A stretch of 64,000 nt of DNA from Desulfatibacillum sp. (GTDB lineage: Bacteria > Desulfobacterota > Desulfobacteria > Desulfobacterales > Desulfatibacillaceae): contig JAEINP010000009.1 in assembly GCA_016342355.1 (NCBI GenBank), forward strand, positions 1 to 64,000, written 5' to 3'. A program made the translations under genes and the position numbers. A model generated the notes under the pieces. The model was not told the DNA's origin. It saw nothing but the letters and a program-made list of their open reading frames with translations, and did not search any database. Shown piece by piece: positions 54,140 to 63,921 of the stretch (the stretch's first letter is position 1; each line of letters begins with the position of its first letter).

Positions 54140-57100
54140 GAGCGGCTCCTTTCGGCTTTATAAACCTGACACAGGAAAGCCTTGAATTCCGGAATCATGG
54201 TATTGGCGTCACCCACGTTGGGGGTGAGCAGGTTGGCGCTGTCTCCCTGGGCAAGGCCCTGATATCCGAAATGCCAGATCAGCCCCACCTGATGGGTGGT
54301 CCGTCCTTCCAGTTCAAAGGAAGGAATGCGCGGACTAACCAGGGCGTAAACTTCCATTTTGCCCCGGGCGGATTCCACGGTTATCTTGTCGCCGTTTGCT
54401 ATGCCCTTTTCCCGGGCCAGTACCGGGCTGATTTCGGCGAACACATTGGGCACCAGTTCGGCGAGCCAGGGGGTGTTGCGGGTCATGGCCCCGCCCAGCC
54501 AATGCTCGGTCATGCGGTAGGTGGTGGCGATCAGGGGAAAACGGTCCCTGGAGCCAAAAGGGTTATCCTCTCCGGGTTTGTCGCGCCAGATTTTAACCGC
54601 CGGGTTATTCTGGCTGCGGGACAAGGGATTGGTCATGGGGCTTTCAAAGGGCTCGTAATGCTCGGGCAGAGGGCCGTCCGCCAGAAACCTTGCCCACAAC
54701 TGGCCGTGGCCGTCGGGCTGCATGATAAAAGGATGCTTGGCGCCGGGAGGCCAGCCGCCGTCGGGCACGTCCCCTTCCCAGGAGGAAGTGACTGGATTCC
54801 ATCGGATCACAAAGCGGTCGGGATTCCAGGGGCGACCCTGTTCGTCCACGGAAGCGCGGTTGTACAAAATGCGCCGGTTCACAGGCCAGCACCATGTCCA
54901 GTCCGGGAAAAGGCCTATGTTGCTGGCGGCGTCCTCTTTGCCCCTTCGGGCCATGCGGTTGTCTGTTTTTTCCAGCCCGGTGTAGGAATTGCAATAAAGC
55001 CAATTGCCCGAGCAGGTGGAGCCGTCGTCCCCAAGGAAGGCGAAGGAGGGAACCTGATCCCCTTTGGCGAACGCCTTGCCCTTGACGGTCACGTCCCTGG
55101 TGAAATACCCGTTGACTTCCCGGGCCACCTTATGGGGGTCGGGCTCTCCGTGGGGATCGTCTTTCGGGGTGTAATCCCAATTAAGGTGGAGGATGGGCTC
55201 GGGAAATACGCCTCCGGCCTTGTATTCTTCCCGGACAGCCCTGAAAATGGAATCCAGCACATAAAGGTCGGGTCTGGCCTGTCCTGGGGGCTTGACCGCC
55301 CTGTACCGCCATTGGGCCCAGCGTCCGCTATTGGTGATGCTCCCTTCCTTTTCCACGGACGCGGCTGCGGGAAGGAGGAACACCTCGGTGGAAATATCCT
55401 TGGAGTCCACGCCGGGCCGTTTCCAGAATCCGGCGGTTTCGGTCTCGAACAGGTCCACGGCCACCATCCATTTCAGGTTGGCCAGGGAATTCCGTTCCCT
55501 GTTCGCGTGGGGGCCGCTAACAGCCGGATTTTGGCCAAAGAGGATCAGGCCCTGGATATCGCCCTGGTGCATGGCTTCGAATAGGGAAATGTAGGACCGG
55601 TTGCCGCTGTACTTGGGCAGGTAATCAAAGGCAAAGCTGGTTTCGGGCGTGGCATGTTCCCCGTACCAAGCCTTGAGGAGCGAAACCACATACTTGGGCG
55701 TGTTGCTCCACCAATTGGCGGACTGGGCGTCGTTGCTCACGGGGGTGCAGCGTTTTAAATATTGATCCAAGCTGAGATCGCCGTCCTTGGGGCTTTTCAA
55801 ATATCCGGGCAGAATATGAAAAAGCAGGGCCATGTCCGTGGAACCCTGGACATTGGACTCTCCCCGGAGGGCGTTGACTCCGCCGCCCGCTATGCCAATG
55901 TTGCCTAAAAGAAGTTGGAGAATGGCGTAGGTTCGGATGTTCTGGGTGCCGTGCGTACTTTGGGTGGCGCCCATGGCGTACAGCCAGGTTCCCGCCTTGC
56001 CGGGCGTGGCGGACGCGGTATAGAGGTCGCAAGTTTTTTCGTAGGCTTCCCGGGGGGCGCCGGTGATGCTGCACACGGTCTGGGGATCGTAACGGTCAAA
56101 GTGCTTTTTGAGCAATTGGAACACGCAGCGATCGTGGGTGAGGCTGAGATCCTTGACAGGATTGTCCGAGGCGTCGGTTTCGTAAACCCACGAGGCTTTT
56201 GCATAGGAGCGGGACGCGGGATCGTATCCGGAAAAAAGGCCTTCTTCAAAATCGTAATCTTTGGAGATAATAAAGGAAGCGTTGGTATACCGGGCCACGT
56301 ACTCATGGTGGATGCGATCGTTTTCCAGGGCGTAGCGGATCATGCCGCCCACAAAGGCGATATCCGTGCCGCTGCGTAAGGGGCAATAATGATCGGCAAA
56401 AGCGGAGGTCCGTGTAAACCGGGGGTCCACGGACAATATCACCGCGCCTTTTTCCCTGGCCTTTTGGAGCCACCGGGTTGCTATGGGATGGTTTTCCACC
56501 ACATTGGACCCGCAAACCATGACCACGTCAGCGTTGGCCATGTCGATCCAGTGGTTTGTCATGGCTCCTCTACCAAAGGTTGCCGCCAGACTGGCGACCG
56601 TGGCGCTATGTCAGATACGGGCCTGATGTTCCAGGTAGACGACTCCCAAGGCACGCGCCATCTTGGCGTAGAGGTAGCATTCCTCGTTGTCCAGGGCGGC
56701 CCCGCCCAGGCAGGCCATGCCTTCGTTCCGGTTGACGGCGTGGCCGTCCTTTTCCTGCACAAGGGTGGCGTCCCGGGTGTCCTTGATGAGCCGGGCGATT
56801 CGCGGCAACGCCCATTCCCAGGATTTTTCCTCCCACTTGTCGCTTCCCGGCGCCCGGTACCGGACGGTTTGTATGCGTCCCGGACTGTTGACGGTCTGGG
56901 AAAAAGCCAGGCCCTTGGAGCACAGCGCGCCCTGGTTGATGGGGTGTTCCGGGTCTCCGTCAATATGGACCACCTTTCCATCCAGGGATTTAACGATGGT
57001 TCCGCAGCCCACGGCGCAAAACGGGCAGACCGAGGTGGTGGAAGCGGCTCCGGCAAAGGGATCTTCACGGACTGGCAAGGCCGCCAGGGATTGTTTTGCC

Positions 57101-57171
57101 TGGCCGCCTAAAACGCCGGTAGCCGCCCCTGCCCCGGCTGTCTTAAAAAAGCCCCTGCGAGAAATCTTCAT
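54136..57171 (-). CDS. fdnG: selenocysteine formate dehydrogenase, catalytic subunit
   Basis: A 1011-residue molybdopterin enzyme read through an in-frame TGA at 56613-56611, which encodes Sec187. The frame before it ends VYLEHQARI and continues HSATVASLAATFGRGAM, the normal context of the formate dehydrogenase active site. The Tat signal is SRRGFFKTAGAG (4-15), so it is exported. One 4Fe-4S cluster is bound by Cys49, 52, 56 and 84. Length matches FdnG. A hairpin just after the TGA fits a bacterial SECIS. It oxidises formate, or reduces CO2, in the periplasm together with the two downstream subunits. Standard gene callers would split it at the TGA into a 186-residue and an 808-residue product. 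Confidence 0.94.
56578..56613 (-). promoter_or_regulatory. bacterial SECIS element
   Basis: Starts with the UGA Sec codon. After 11 nt comes GGT-CGCC-AGTCT-GGCG-GCA-ACC: a stem with a 3-nt bulge and a 5-nt apical loop containing GU, as SelB recognises. Distance and size match the E. coli fdhF element. Confidence 0.75.
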
Positions 57172-57552
57172 CTACTGCTCCTGTCAAACACCTAACTATT
57201 AAATCGGAATTATCTGCTGTGGGATAGTTCCTGATTCTGAACGGTCACCATTTTCTGCGGCGCTGGAACAAGATTAGGAATTATGCCAAATAAACAATAT
57301 GTTGTCGAGATTGTGCAGCGGGTATGTCAGGCCTGAAACTTCAAATGAATGCATAGCACAAACCCTACCGGTAAGCAATCACTTGCCTGGCACATATTGA
57401 CTTATCGGCATTCCCGTGGAAAATATGAACCCACGGCAGCCGGATAATTGGTTGTATAGTGGCTGCCATGTTTTGCCAAAGCTCCGCCACTGGCTGATTT
57501 TGGAGCAATACCATGGTTTAATTGCGCATGCCTCGCATTGCAGGGAGTTTGA
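57172..57552. other. divergent gap between formate dehydrogenase and amidohydrolase genes
   Basis: About 380 bp, AT-richer than the genes. A possible sigma-70 site for the plus-strand gene is TTGACT at 57397-57402 with AAATAT 18 bp later. CAGGAGCAGTAG precedes the fdnG ATG. No clear promoter for the formate dehydrogenase was found. Confidence 0.4.
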
Positions 57553-58731
57553 ATGAACGCCAATCATAGTTTGAAAGCCGGGTGGATTGTGGACGGCACA
57601 GGGGACCCGGCCCGAAAAAATATTTTTATAACCATAAATAAGGGCCGGATTTCCAGCCTGGATACAGCCCTGCCTTTGAAGGCGGAGTCCCCTGCCCTGC
57701 TTGATTATTCGGGATGCACGGTGATCCCGGGTTTGGTGGACGCCCATGTGCATCTGGTCATGTCCGGCGCCGTGGACCCGGTAATCCGGGAAGCCCAGCT
57801 TTTTGCGTCCTATGAAAAGGCCGCGCCTGTCATAAATCGGCATTTGGATGAAGCCCTGGCAAGCGGCGTGGTAGCCCTCCGGGACGGAGGCGACTGGGGA
57901 GGCCATGCCCTGCAGTTTGTGCGGGAGGCAGGGCCAATGCCAGTTATCGCCAAATGCGCGGGCAAGGCGTGGCGGGCCAGTAAAAGATACGGCAAGTTAG
58001 TGGGCCGGGCGCCGGTTGAGGGGCAGTCTTTGGCTGAAGCCCTGAAAAATGATGATCAAAGCCCGGATTTCATCAAGGTGGTGGGCTCGGGCTTGAACAG
58101 CTTGGTGGAATTCGGCAAGCAGACCCCGCCCCAGTTCTCCCTGGAGGAATTGACCGAGGCGGTGGAAGCTGCCAGGAGCATGGGCCTGGATGTGATGGTC
58201 CACGCCAACGGGGACGAGCCGGTGCGCATTGCCGTGGAAGCAGGATGCCAGTCGGTGGAGCACGGTTTTTTCATGGGCCGGGAGAATCTAAAGCGTATGG
58301 CCGACAAAGGAACCGTGTGGGTTCCCACGGCGGTCACCATGGAGAGTTACGCCCAATCCCTTCCCATGGAAGATCCCCAAAGAGACGGGGCATTACGGAA
58401 CCTGGAAGCCCAGGTGAAGCTGATTTCCCTTGCCCGGGAGTTGGGGGTGACTCTGGCTGTTGGCACGGATGCAGGAAGCACCGGGGTGCACCATGGCCGA
58501 TCCCTATGGCGAGAGATGGCATTATTCATGGAGGCGGGTTTTTCGGTGGAAGAAGTGATTCAGGCGACATGCCGGACCGGCGCGGGGCTCCTGGAATTAC
58601 CCGATTTGGGGGTTTTGGAGGCAGGAAAGGAAGCCACCCTGGTGGTGGTCAAGGGTTCGCCAAAGGATTTGCCGCAAAGCCTGAAAAACCCTGTGGCGGT
58701 CATTGTCCGGGGGGAGGTTCAAACCCCGTGA
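57553..58731 (+). CDS. amidohydrolase family metallohydrolase
   Basis: A 392-residue TIM-barrel hydrolase. Metal ligands are seen in VDAHVHL (His-x-His) and HANGDEPVRIAVEAGCQSVEHG (two His), with the catalytic Asp in GTDAGSTG. The pattern fits the imidazolonepropionase/prolidase-like Xaa-Pro group more than dihydroorotase. It would hydrolyse a cyclic amide or dipeptide. CAGGGAGTTTGA precedes the ATG. It converges with the sirtuin gene after 23 bp. Substrate unknown. Confidence 0.83.
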   Translation: MNANHSLKAGWIVDGTGDPARKNIFITINKGRISSLDTALPLKAESPALLDYSGCTVIPGLVDAHVHLVMSGAVDPVIREAQLFASYEKAAPVINRHLDEALASGVVALRDGGDWGGHALQFVREAGPMPVIAKCAGKAWRASKRYGKLVGRAPVEGQSLAEALKNDDQSPDFIKVVGSGLNSLVEFGKQTPPQFSLEELTEAVEAARSMGLDVMVHANGDEPVRIAVEAGCQSVEHGFFMGRENLKRMADKGTVWVPTAVTMESYAQSLPMEDPQRDGALRNLEAQVKLISLARELGVTLAVGTDAGSTGVHHGRSLWREMALFMEAGFSVEEVIQATCRTGAGLLELPDLGVLEAGKEATLVVVKGSPKDLPQSLKNPVAVIVRGEVQTP

Positions 58732-58754
58732 AACAATCCACCGAAATGTGACGT

Positions 58755-59516
58755 TTATTTCCTCAGTTCTTCCACCATATCCGCGATGGTTTCCAAAACC
58801 GGGCCTGCCTTTTCCCTCACCAGCACATGGCAGGCTTTGTCGTAAGGTGTTTCCGACAAATTGACGATAGCCAAAAAAGCCCCGGCCCGCCGGGCGTATT
58901 CAGGCATAAGCGCCGCCGGATGGACCACCAGGGTGGAGCCCACCACCAGAAAAAAATCGCAGGACGCAGAGAGTTCCGTGGCCCGTTCCACTTCGGCATG
59001 GGGCATGGCCTGTCCGAATGAGATGGTGTCGGGCTTGAGGTATCCGCCGCAATGGCAATCCGGGGCCGGGTCTCCGTGTTCGATACGTTTTTTTGCCGCA
59101 GCCACAGTGGACACCTCGCCGCAAGTCATGCACCGAACCCTGCGGGTATTCCCGTGAAGTTCGATTACTTTATCTCCGGGTATGCCCGATTCCTGATGGA
59201 GCCCGTCAATATTCTGTGTGATGACCGCGTCCAGCAATCCCAGGTTGAAAAGTTTTGCCAGGGCCATATGGCCCAGGTTGGGACGGGCTTTTTCCAGCCC
59301 GTCCCACATGGCGATTTTCTGGTCCCAATAGCGTATTCTCGCATCCCGGGAGGACATGAACTCATCAAAGTACACGGGCCGGTATTGGTCCCAGATCCCC
59401 CCCTGGCTGCGAAAGTCGGGAATACCGGATTCTGTGGATATCCCCGCGCCGGTGAAGACGATGTTCCTGCCTCCCTGTGCGATTTTTTTGGCTATGGTTT
59501 CCAGTTTGTCTTGCAT
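58755..59516 (-). CDS. cobB: Sir2 family NAD-dependent deacylase
   Basis: A 253-residue sirtuin. NAD motifs are FTGAGISTESGIPDFRS (22-37) and TQNIDGLH, and the catalytic His is in IELHGNTRRV. Zinc Cys lie in RCMTCGEV and DCHCGGYLKP. The class looks like CobB class III or U by length; the YxxR desuccinylase signature was not seen. It may reset lysine acylation on metabolic enzymes such as acyl-CoA ligases. The start ATG follows GGAGCACCC. It lies 11 bp after the DUF1566 gene on the same strand. Confidence 0.9.
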   Translation of the reverse strand: MQDKLETIAKKIAQGGRNIVFTGAGISTESGIPDFRSQGGIWDQYRPVYFDEFMSSRDARIRYWDQKIAMWDGLEKARPNLGHMALAKLFNLGLLDAVITQNIDGLHQESGIPGDKVIELHGNTRRVRCMTCGEVSTVAAAKKRIEHGDPAPDCHCGGYLKPDTISFGQAMPHAEVERATELSASCDFFLVVGSTLVVHPAALMPEYARRAGAFLAIVNLSETPYDKACHVLVREKAGPVLETIADMVEELRK

Positions 59517-59527
59517 GGGTGCTCCAT

Positions 59528-61864
59528 TTACAAAGTATTGAAATAAGCGATGGCGTCGTCCAGGTTCATGGTAACGGGAATACCCATGACCGTCGTGGAC
59601 ACCGTGGGATTTTCGCAGGTGGTCTGTGAAAAGTCAAAGGTCATGCTATTGACCGTAATGGTTCCACCTGTGGGGACGCCGCATGTCTGGTCGATAACCA
59701 GGTTGGTTATAGTCAGGGTATAGGTGTCGTCTCCGTACTGGATTTCCATGGTTCCGTTAAAGGTCTGGGCGCCGCCGTTATAGGTCATGCTTTCGCAGGT
59801 GACCGTCACCGGCACACCATCCACACTATAGGAGTATACCACATCGGTGAGGGTGACGGACTCCACGGCCATGGTGGCGATATTATAAGTGACGGCGATG
59901 GTTCCGTTAAGGGCGGTTCCGCACACCGTAAGATTATCGATATCCTGTGTGATGATCAACTGATTGCCGTTGACTGATACCTTGGTGGTGGACTCGCCGT
60001 TGATGGTGCAAGTGGTGGTCTGGAGGTTTTGACACTCCACTTCGAACAGAATACCTGTTTCCGCCGAATAGGTGGGGGTGATGATCAGAACCCCGGAAAC
60101 GGAATTGCAGGCCGGAGCCCCGGAGAAGGTAAAGGTGAAGGTGTTGACTTCCCGGCTGAATGTTCCGCATTCTGAGGCGGCTGCGAGAATACCACGCAGG
60201 CTTTCGGCAACGGCCACAAGTCCGCCTCCGGAAACATCCTGGATTCCCAGTTCAGTAAGCACCTCATTGAGGCTGCCCAGGTCTTCCCATCCGCCCTGGC
60301 TGTCCACCAGGGAGGAGGAGGCGAGGTTCAGTAGGTCTTCCACCTTTTGAAATTCCTCCATTTCCTCCTTGGTGAAAAGATGCCCGTGGCCGCCCACGTC
60401 CTTGAGGATAAAGAGCGCGTCTTCCAGATTGAGTACGCCGTCCGCGTTGGCGTCTGCAAGGTCCATATCAGGCGCAAAACCAGGATCAATACCATTGAGA
60501 ATTTGCAGCAAAATCATAGCATCCGCCTCGGTAACGGAGTCATCTCCGTTCACGTCACCCACCTTGGGCGGGATAGGAGCAATGGACTGGCCGCGGACAG
60601 CGGTCACATACTGGTCATTGGTTTTGCTGCTGCGGGGAATATTTCCGAAACGCATATTCACGGACCACACACTGGCGGGCGTGGGAGCATAGGTTGTGGA
60701 ACTCCAATACCAGTTTTGCGCCACGTTGAGGAACGGATGACCAGAGGGAATTACGCAGCTTGCCGTGGGAATGGACCAGTCAATCAGGCTCACCAATTCA
60801 GTGCGGTTGGGCAAGCGCCAGTCACCATAATTCGCCGTGTAACTGGTACAGGAGTAAGTGCTGGGCGTGGCATTGAAGTTGTTGATATAAGTCAGAGCTT
60901 CATCCCAATGATGATTGCCGGTTCCGCCCAGGCAATTAAAGTCCTGGAGCCACATGAGACCGGTGAGGTTGTCGGTAATGGTGCCGTCACTGTTGTCCGT
61001 AAACCGGGGAGAAGGCCATGTAATACCGCGCTGGTATTCCCCGTCTTCGCCGGTGCCCGCGCAGTTGCGCACAGTACCTGCATCATCATAGCAAAGGGTT
61101 TGACCTGTTTTTTGTACGTTTGCGGGCCAGGCCGGGTTGTTCGTGCCCGTGGGGCCGCTGCGGACCGCCCAGGTCAGGCAATATCCATTGGTCTTTTGAA
61201 TTATCATCTGGGAGTTGCTGCCGCTAACATCCGCCTGAAAATCAAATACCCAGGCATCGTTTGTATTCTGGTTATCGGTGGTGGAAGACCAGTATGGATA
61301 GGTGCTGACGTTTTCAAAGCCCTGGCTTGTCAGCCAGGCTGTAGGATCGCTTGCACCTGGGTTTAACAGGCTGTTTAATTCGTTCATGTTGGGCAGCCGC
61401 CAGTCGGAATAGGATGCCGAATACTCGACGCAGTTCAGACCCAAGTCCGCACAGGAGTCGAGGTCGTAGGTTCCTGCGTTGATCCCTGCTACGAAATCCA
61501 GGGCTTCCTGCCATTTCATGTATCCGGAACAAACCTGGGGGAGCAATATACAGTTTCCCACGGGTGCACCGTCCGCGGGGTCCACGGTGGTCATGCCGAT
61601 ATTGGCGTTTTGCAACCACATGAGGCCTGTGAGGTTGTCGGTGATGGTGCCGTCGCCGTTGTTGGTAAAGCGGGCGCCGGGCCAAGCCACGCCCGCCTGA
61701 GTTTGTCCGTCCTGCCCTGTCCCGGAGCAGTCAATTATACTACCATCCACCGCGTAGCAGATTTTTTGTCCGGTTTGGGGCAGACCTAAAGCAGAGGCGA
61801 AGCAAAACGCGGGCAGGACTAATAGCAGGCACAACGACAGGGAAAGGGTTAATCGGGCTTTCAT
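59528..61864 (-). CDS. large secreted DUF1566 and dockerin-like protein
   Basis: A 778-residue secreted protein. The signal peptide is about 1-23 (LSLCLLLVLPAFCFA). Two DUF1566/Lcl repeats follow (about 27-245 and 255-432), each with GLPQTGQ- or NVQKTGQ-like starts, RFTNNGDGTITDNLTGLMWLQ or its twin, and WRLPN. A dockerin-like calcium pair follows (about 437-497, DVNGDDSVTEADA and DANADGVLNLEDA). The C-terminal 280 residues are Thr- and Val-rich beta strands. Paired Cys suggest disulfides. It may be a surface adhesin or lectin. The ATG follows AAGGAGGTTCCCACA. Confidence 0.82.
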   Translation of the reverse strand: MKARLTLSLSLCLLLVLPAFCFASALGLPQTGQKICYAVDGSIIDCSGTGQDGQTQAGVAWPGARFTNNGDGTITDNLTGLMWLQNANIGMTTVDPADGAPVGNCILLPQVCSGYMKWQEALDFVAGINAGTYDLDSCADLGLNCVEYSASYSDWRLPNMNELNSLLNPGASDPTAWLTSQGFENVSTYPYWSSTTDNQNTNDAWVFDFQADVSGSNSQMIIQKTNGYCLTWAVRSGPTGTNNPAWPANVQKTGQTLCYDDAGTVRNCAGTGEDGEYQRGITWPSPRFTDNSDGTITDNLTGLMWLQDFNCLGGTGNHHWDEALTYINNFNATPSTYSCTSYTANYGDWRLPNRTELVSLIDWSIPTASCVIPSGHPFLNVAQNWYWSSTTYAPTPASVWSVNMRFGNIPRSSKTNDQYVTAVRGQSIAPIPPKVGDVNGDDSVTEADAMILLQILNGIDPGFAPDMDLADANADGVLNLEDALFILKDVGGHGHLFTKEEMEEFQKVEDLLNLASSSLVDSQGGWEDLGSLNEVLTELGIQDVSGGGLVAVAESLRGILAAASECGTFSREVNTFTFTFSGAPACNSVSGVLIITPTYSAETGILFEVECQNLQTTTCTINGESTTKVSVNGNQLIITQDIDNLTVCGTALNGTIAVTYNIATMAVESVTLTDVVYSYSVDGVPVTVTCESMTYNGGAQTFNGTMEIQYGDDTYTLTITNLVIDQTCGVPTGGTITVNSMTFDFSQTTCENPTVSTTVMGIPVTMNLDDAIAYFNTL

Positions 61865-62165
61865 TGTGGGAACCTCCTTGGTTACGAATTTTTATGGTCA
61901 GTCATTTTGGTTTGGCAGGGAATGGACTTGGCTGGTCCAATTATTGCATCTATACTGGCGCTATAATCCACTGGCAGGCAGATTGGGCCGAACAACTCGG
62001 GGGAGATGGCGTTCCCCCTCATATTTTTAAAATATTGTGCCCTATAGTACCTATGCGCAAAGGTGGGGTCAATCTTTTTTGTCCATGATTTATCAGACTT
62101 TTACCTTGTAATCTTAGTCACTTGGCCATCAAAAAATACTATCAGATCAATATAAGGAGTAAGCT
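61865..62165. other. AT-rich gap upstream of the DUF1566 gene
   Basis: About 300 bp, clearly AT-richer than its surroundings. It holds a hairpin at 61999-62018 (GGGGGA/TCCCCC, 8-nt loop) followed by ATATTTTTAAAA. It must also hold the promoter of the DUF1566 gene; no clear site was found. Confidence 0.45.
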
Positions 62166-62252
62166 ATGAAAATAGCGATTTTAACTTCCCTGATATTCCT
62201 GTTGATTCTGCCAGAGGCAAAGGGGGTGGTATTGGGGGATAAGATTGGTTAA
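62166..62252 (+). CDS. possible 28-residue hydrophobic peptide
   Basis: Encodes MKIAILTSLIFLLILPEAKG then VVLGDKIG. AAGGAG ends 6 nt before the ATG, an ideal ribosome site. The first 15 residues form one hydrophobic segment, like a signal peptide or a type I toxin/small membrane protein. A terminator follows 20 bp after the stop. The locus is AT-rich. There is no homology evidence, so this could also be a signal peptide relic of a lost gene. Confidence 0.5.
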   Translation: MKIAILTSLIFLLILPEAKGVVLGDKIG

Positions 62253-62270
62253 GCTGGGATTTAAAAATGC

Positions 62271-62298
62271 AAAAGGAGGGCCGAAGCCCTCCCTTTTT
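62271..62298. terminator. bidirectional terminator
   Basis: A perfect 7-bp stem GGAGGGC/GCCCTCC with a CGAA loop on plus and TTCG (a C-UUCG-G tetraloop) on minus. AAAA and TTTTT flank it, so it can stop the 28-residue frame on plus and the methyltransferase gene on minus. Confidence 0.75.
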
Positions 62299-62328
62299 GT
62301 TCATGCAATTCCAGAGTCAAGATTGTTG

Positions 62329-63921
62329 TCAGGCAACCAACAGGGCATTGTTTGCCAAGTATTTAAGGCTATTTTTAACCACTTCTTTCAGGGTTGTTTC
62401 CAGGGCTTTCGGGTCCGTGACGGGCTCCCCTTTTTGTTTGATGGAAAGGGTCCCATCCTTAACCAAGGCTATCATGCCTTCCAGCAATGCTTTCTTGTCC
62501 CGGGTTCCGTCCACCAAGGGGATAATATTGACAAGAGCGGCGTCCAGGGGAACGGTTTCGTGGCGCTGGTTGACTGTCCGGGGGTTCATGCGGGCATACT
62601 TGACGGCCAGGGGGCTGACCTTGGGTTTCTTACTGATTTCCGATACAAAATCCGCCTGCCAGGTATAGTATTCCACCAGATTGATGGTCAGGCCTTGAAG
62701 AAGGTCACCGGCCAGGACCTGTTTGAATTGCTTGTCCGCGACAGCGGCCTGGTCTTTTAGGCCTGCTTCTTCCAGGCGTTTTTTGCTTGCCGCAACGAGT
62801 TCATCCAGGGTCATGGCTTGGGGCCAGACTTCCCTGAGAGCCATAAGGGCGGCCTTGGTGAGGGGCCTGTTGGTGGAGATGCTGGGCCCCTTGGGGCTTT
62901 TGAAGGTGATACGGGTTTCCGCTGACAAGTCTGTCTTGTCCTCCTCGGGCTTGGCCGCTGTGGCGAAGGAGTAATTGTGGAGCCTGTCCTGGCTGATGTT
63001 CCGGTTGATGGCGGCGCCCTTTTTACATAAAAGAGTCTGGCGGAACATGCGGTTGCGGACAAAGTCCATGTACTGCTCGGTCTGTATGATATTTTTACTG
63101 ATTCTTTTAAGGGTATCGGAGACTTCCTTGGCGAATCCGCTGGTGAGCATGGTGCTGAATTCCGACTCTCCCAGGTACTGGAGGCCATGTTTGTCGGCGC
63201 TTTCAGCAAACTGGTGGAAGTACATGGGCAGATTTTCTTCTTCCAGATGATCGTGAAACAGATAATAGTCCTTGCTTTTTTTCAGGAGGTCCATTTCATT
63301 TTTCAAAATCAAGCCGTAATAATTATTCTCCGTGGGCACGGATTTGGCGAGAAAATCCACCAATGCCCTGGCCTGCTGGACTTTACGGCCCTGTTCCTCG
63401 AACTGGGCCGTGTGGTACAACATCATATGGCGGATCATGCCCCGCATATGCCATCCGGGATACACATTGTAGGAAAAGTAGGCCAATCCTTCATCATTAA
63501 GGTTTTCCGACGCCACAGCCAGCATTTTTTCCTGAACCTCGGGGGGAACCCACGAAAAAACCCCGTGGGTGATGATGTAGTCGAACTTTCCCCAGGACTG
63601 ATCAATATCCAGGATACTGGCGTTTTCTATTTTGATATTCGTGAGGCCCAAGTCGGAGATGACCTCACGGCCTACCTTGACCTGTTCCAGGGCCAAGTCC
63701 ACCCCCACAAATTCGGATTCCGGCAGATGAAAAGCCATGGGAATGATGTTGCCGCCGGACGCGCACCCCATTTCCAAAACCCGGCACTTGTGTATATCAG
63801 GCGGATTAACGCCAAAAAGAGAGGCAAGGGCGGCCAGGCGCTGGGGATGGGTCTGGGGAAACGGGTTGCTTTCGTAGGGTACATCATCGTAGGAGGTGCG
63901 TTGCACAATTTCCTGAGTCAT
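62329..63921 (-). CDS. SAM methyltransferase with regulatory domain
   Basis: A 530-residue protein. The N-terminal class I methyltransferase has VLEMGCASGGNIIPMA (motif I, about 48-63), FVGVDLALEQV, and YIITHGVFSWVPPEVQ. A predicted methyltransferase regulatory domain follows (about 215-300, FHDHLEEENLPMYFHQFAESADKHGL), and then a 200-residue C-terminal region with a winged-helix-like segment. Proteins of this layout occur near surface polysaccharide or secreted protein genes; the target is unknown. It is the last gene in the window. Confidence 0.82.
   Translation of the reverse strand: MTQEIVQRTSYDDVPYESNPFPQTHPQRLAALASLFGVNPPDIHKCRVLEMGCASGGNIIPMAFHLPESEFVGVDLALEQVKVGREVISDLGLTNIKIENASILDIDQSWGKFDYIITHGVFSWVPPEVQEKMLAVASENLNDEGLAYFSYNVYPGWHMRGMIRHMMLYHTAQFEEQGRKVQQARALVDFLAKSVPTENNYYGLILKNEMDLLKKSKDYYLFHDHLEEENLPMYFHQFAESADKHGLQYLGESEFSTMLTSGFAKEVSDTLKRISKNIIQTEQYMDFVRNRMFRQTLLCKKGAAINRNISQDRLHNYSFATAAKPEEDKTDLSAETRITFKSPKGPSISTNRPLTKAALMALREVWPQAMTLDELVAASKKRLEEAGLKDQAAVADKQFKQVLAGDLLQGLTINLVEYYTWQADFVSEISKKPKVSPLAVKYARMNPRTVNQRHETVPLDAALVNIIPLVDGTRDKKALLEGMIALVKDGTLSIKQKGEPVTDPKALETTLKEVVKNSLKYLANNALLVA

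Noticed and set aside
56611-57171. stand-alone 186-residue Tat/ferredoxin-like protein
   Set aside because: It is the N-terminal part of the Sec-containing formate dehydrogenase, read through TGA.
57386-57402. sigma-54 promoter (TGGCACATATTGAC) before the amidohydrolase
   Set aside because: The -24 and -12 parts are too close together.
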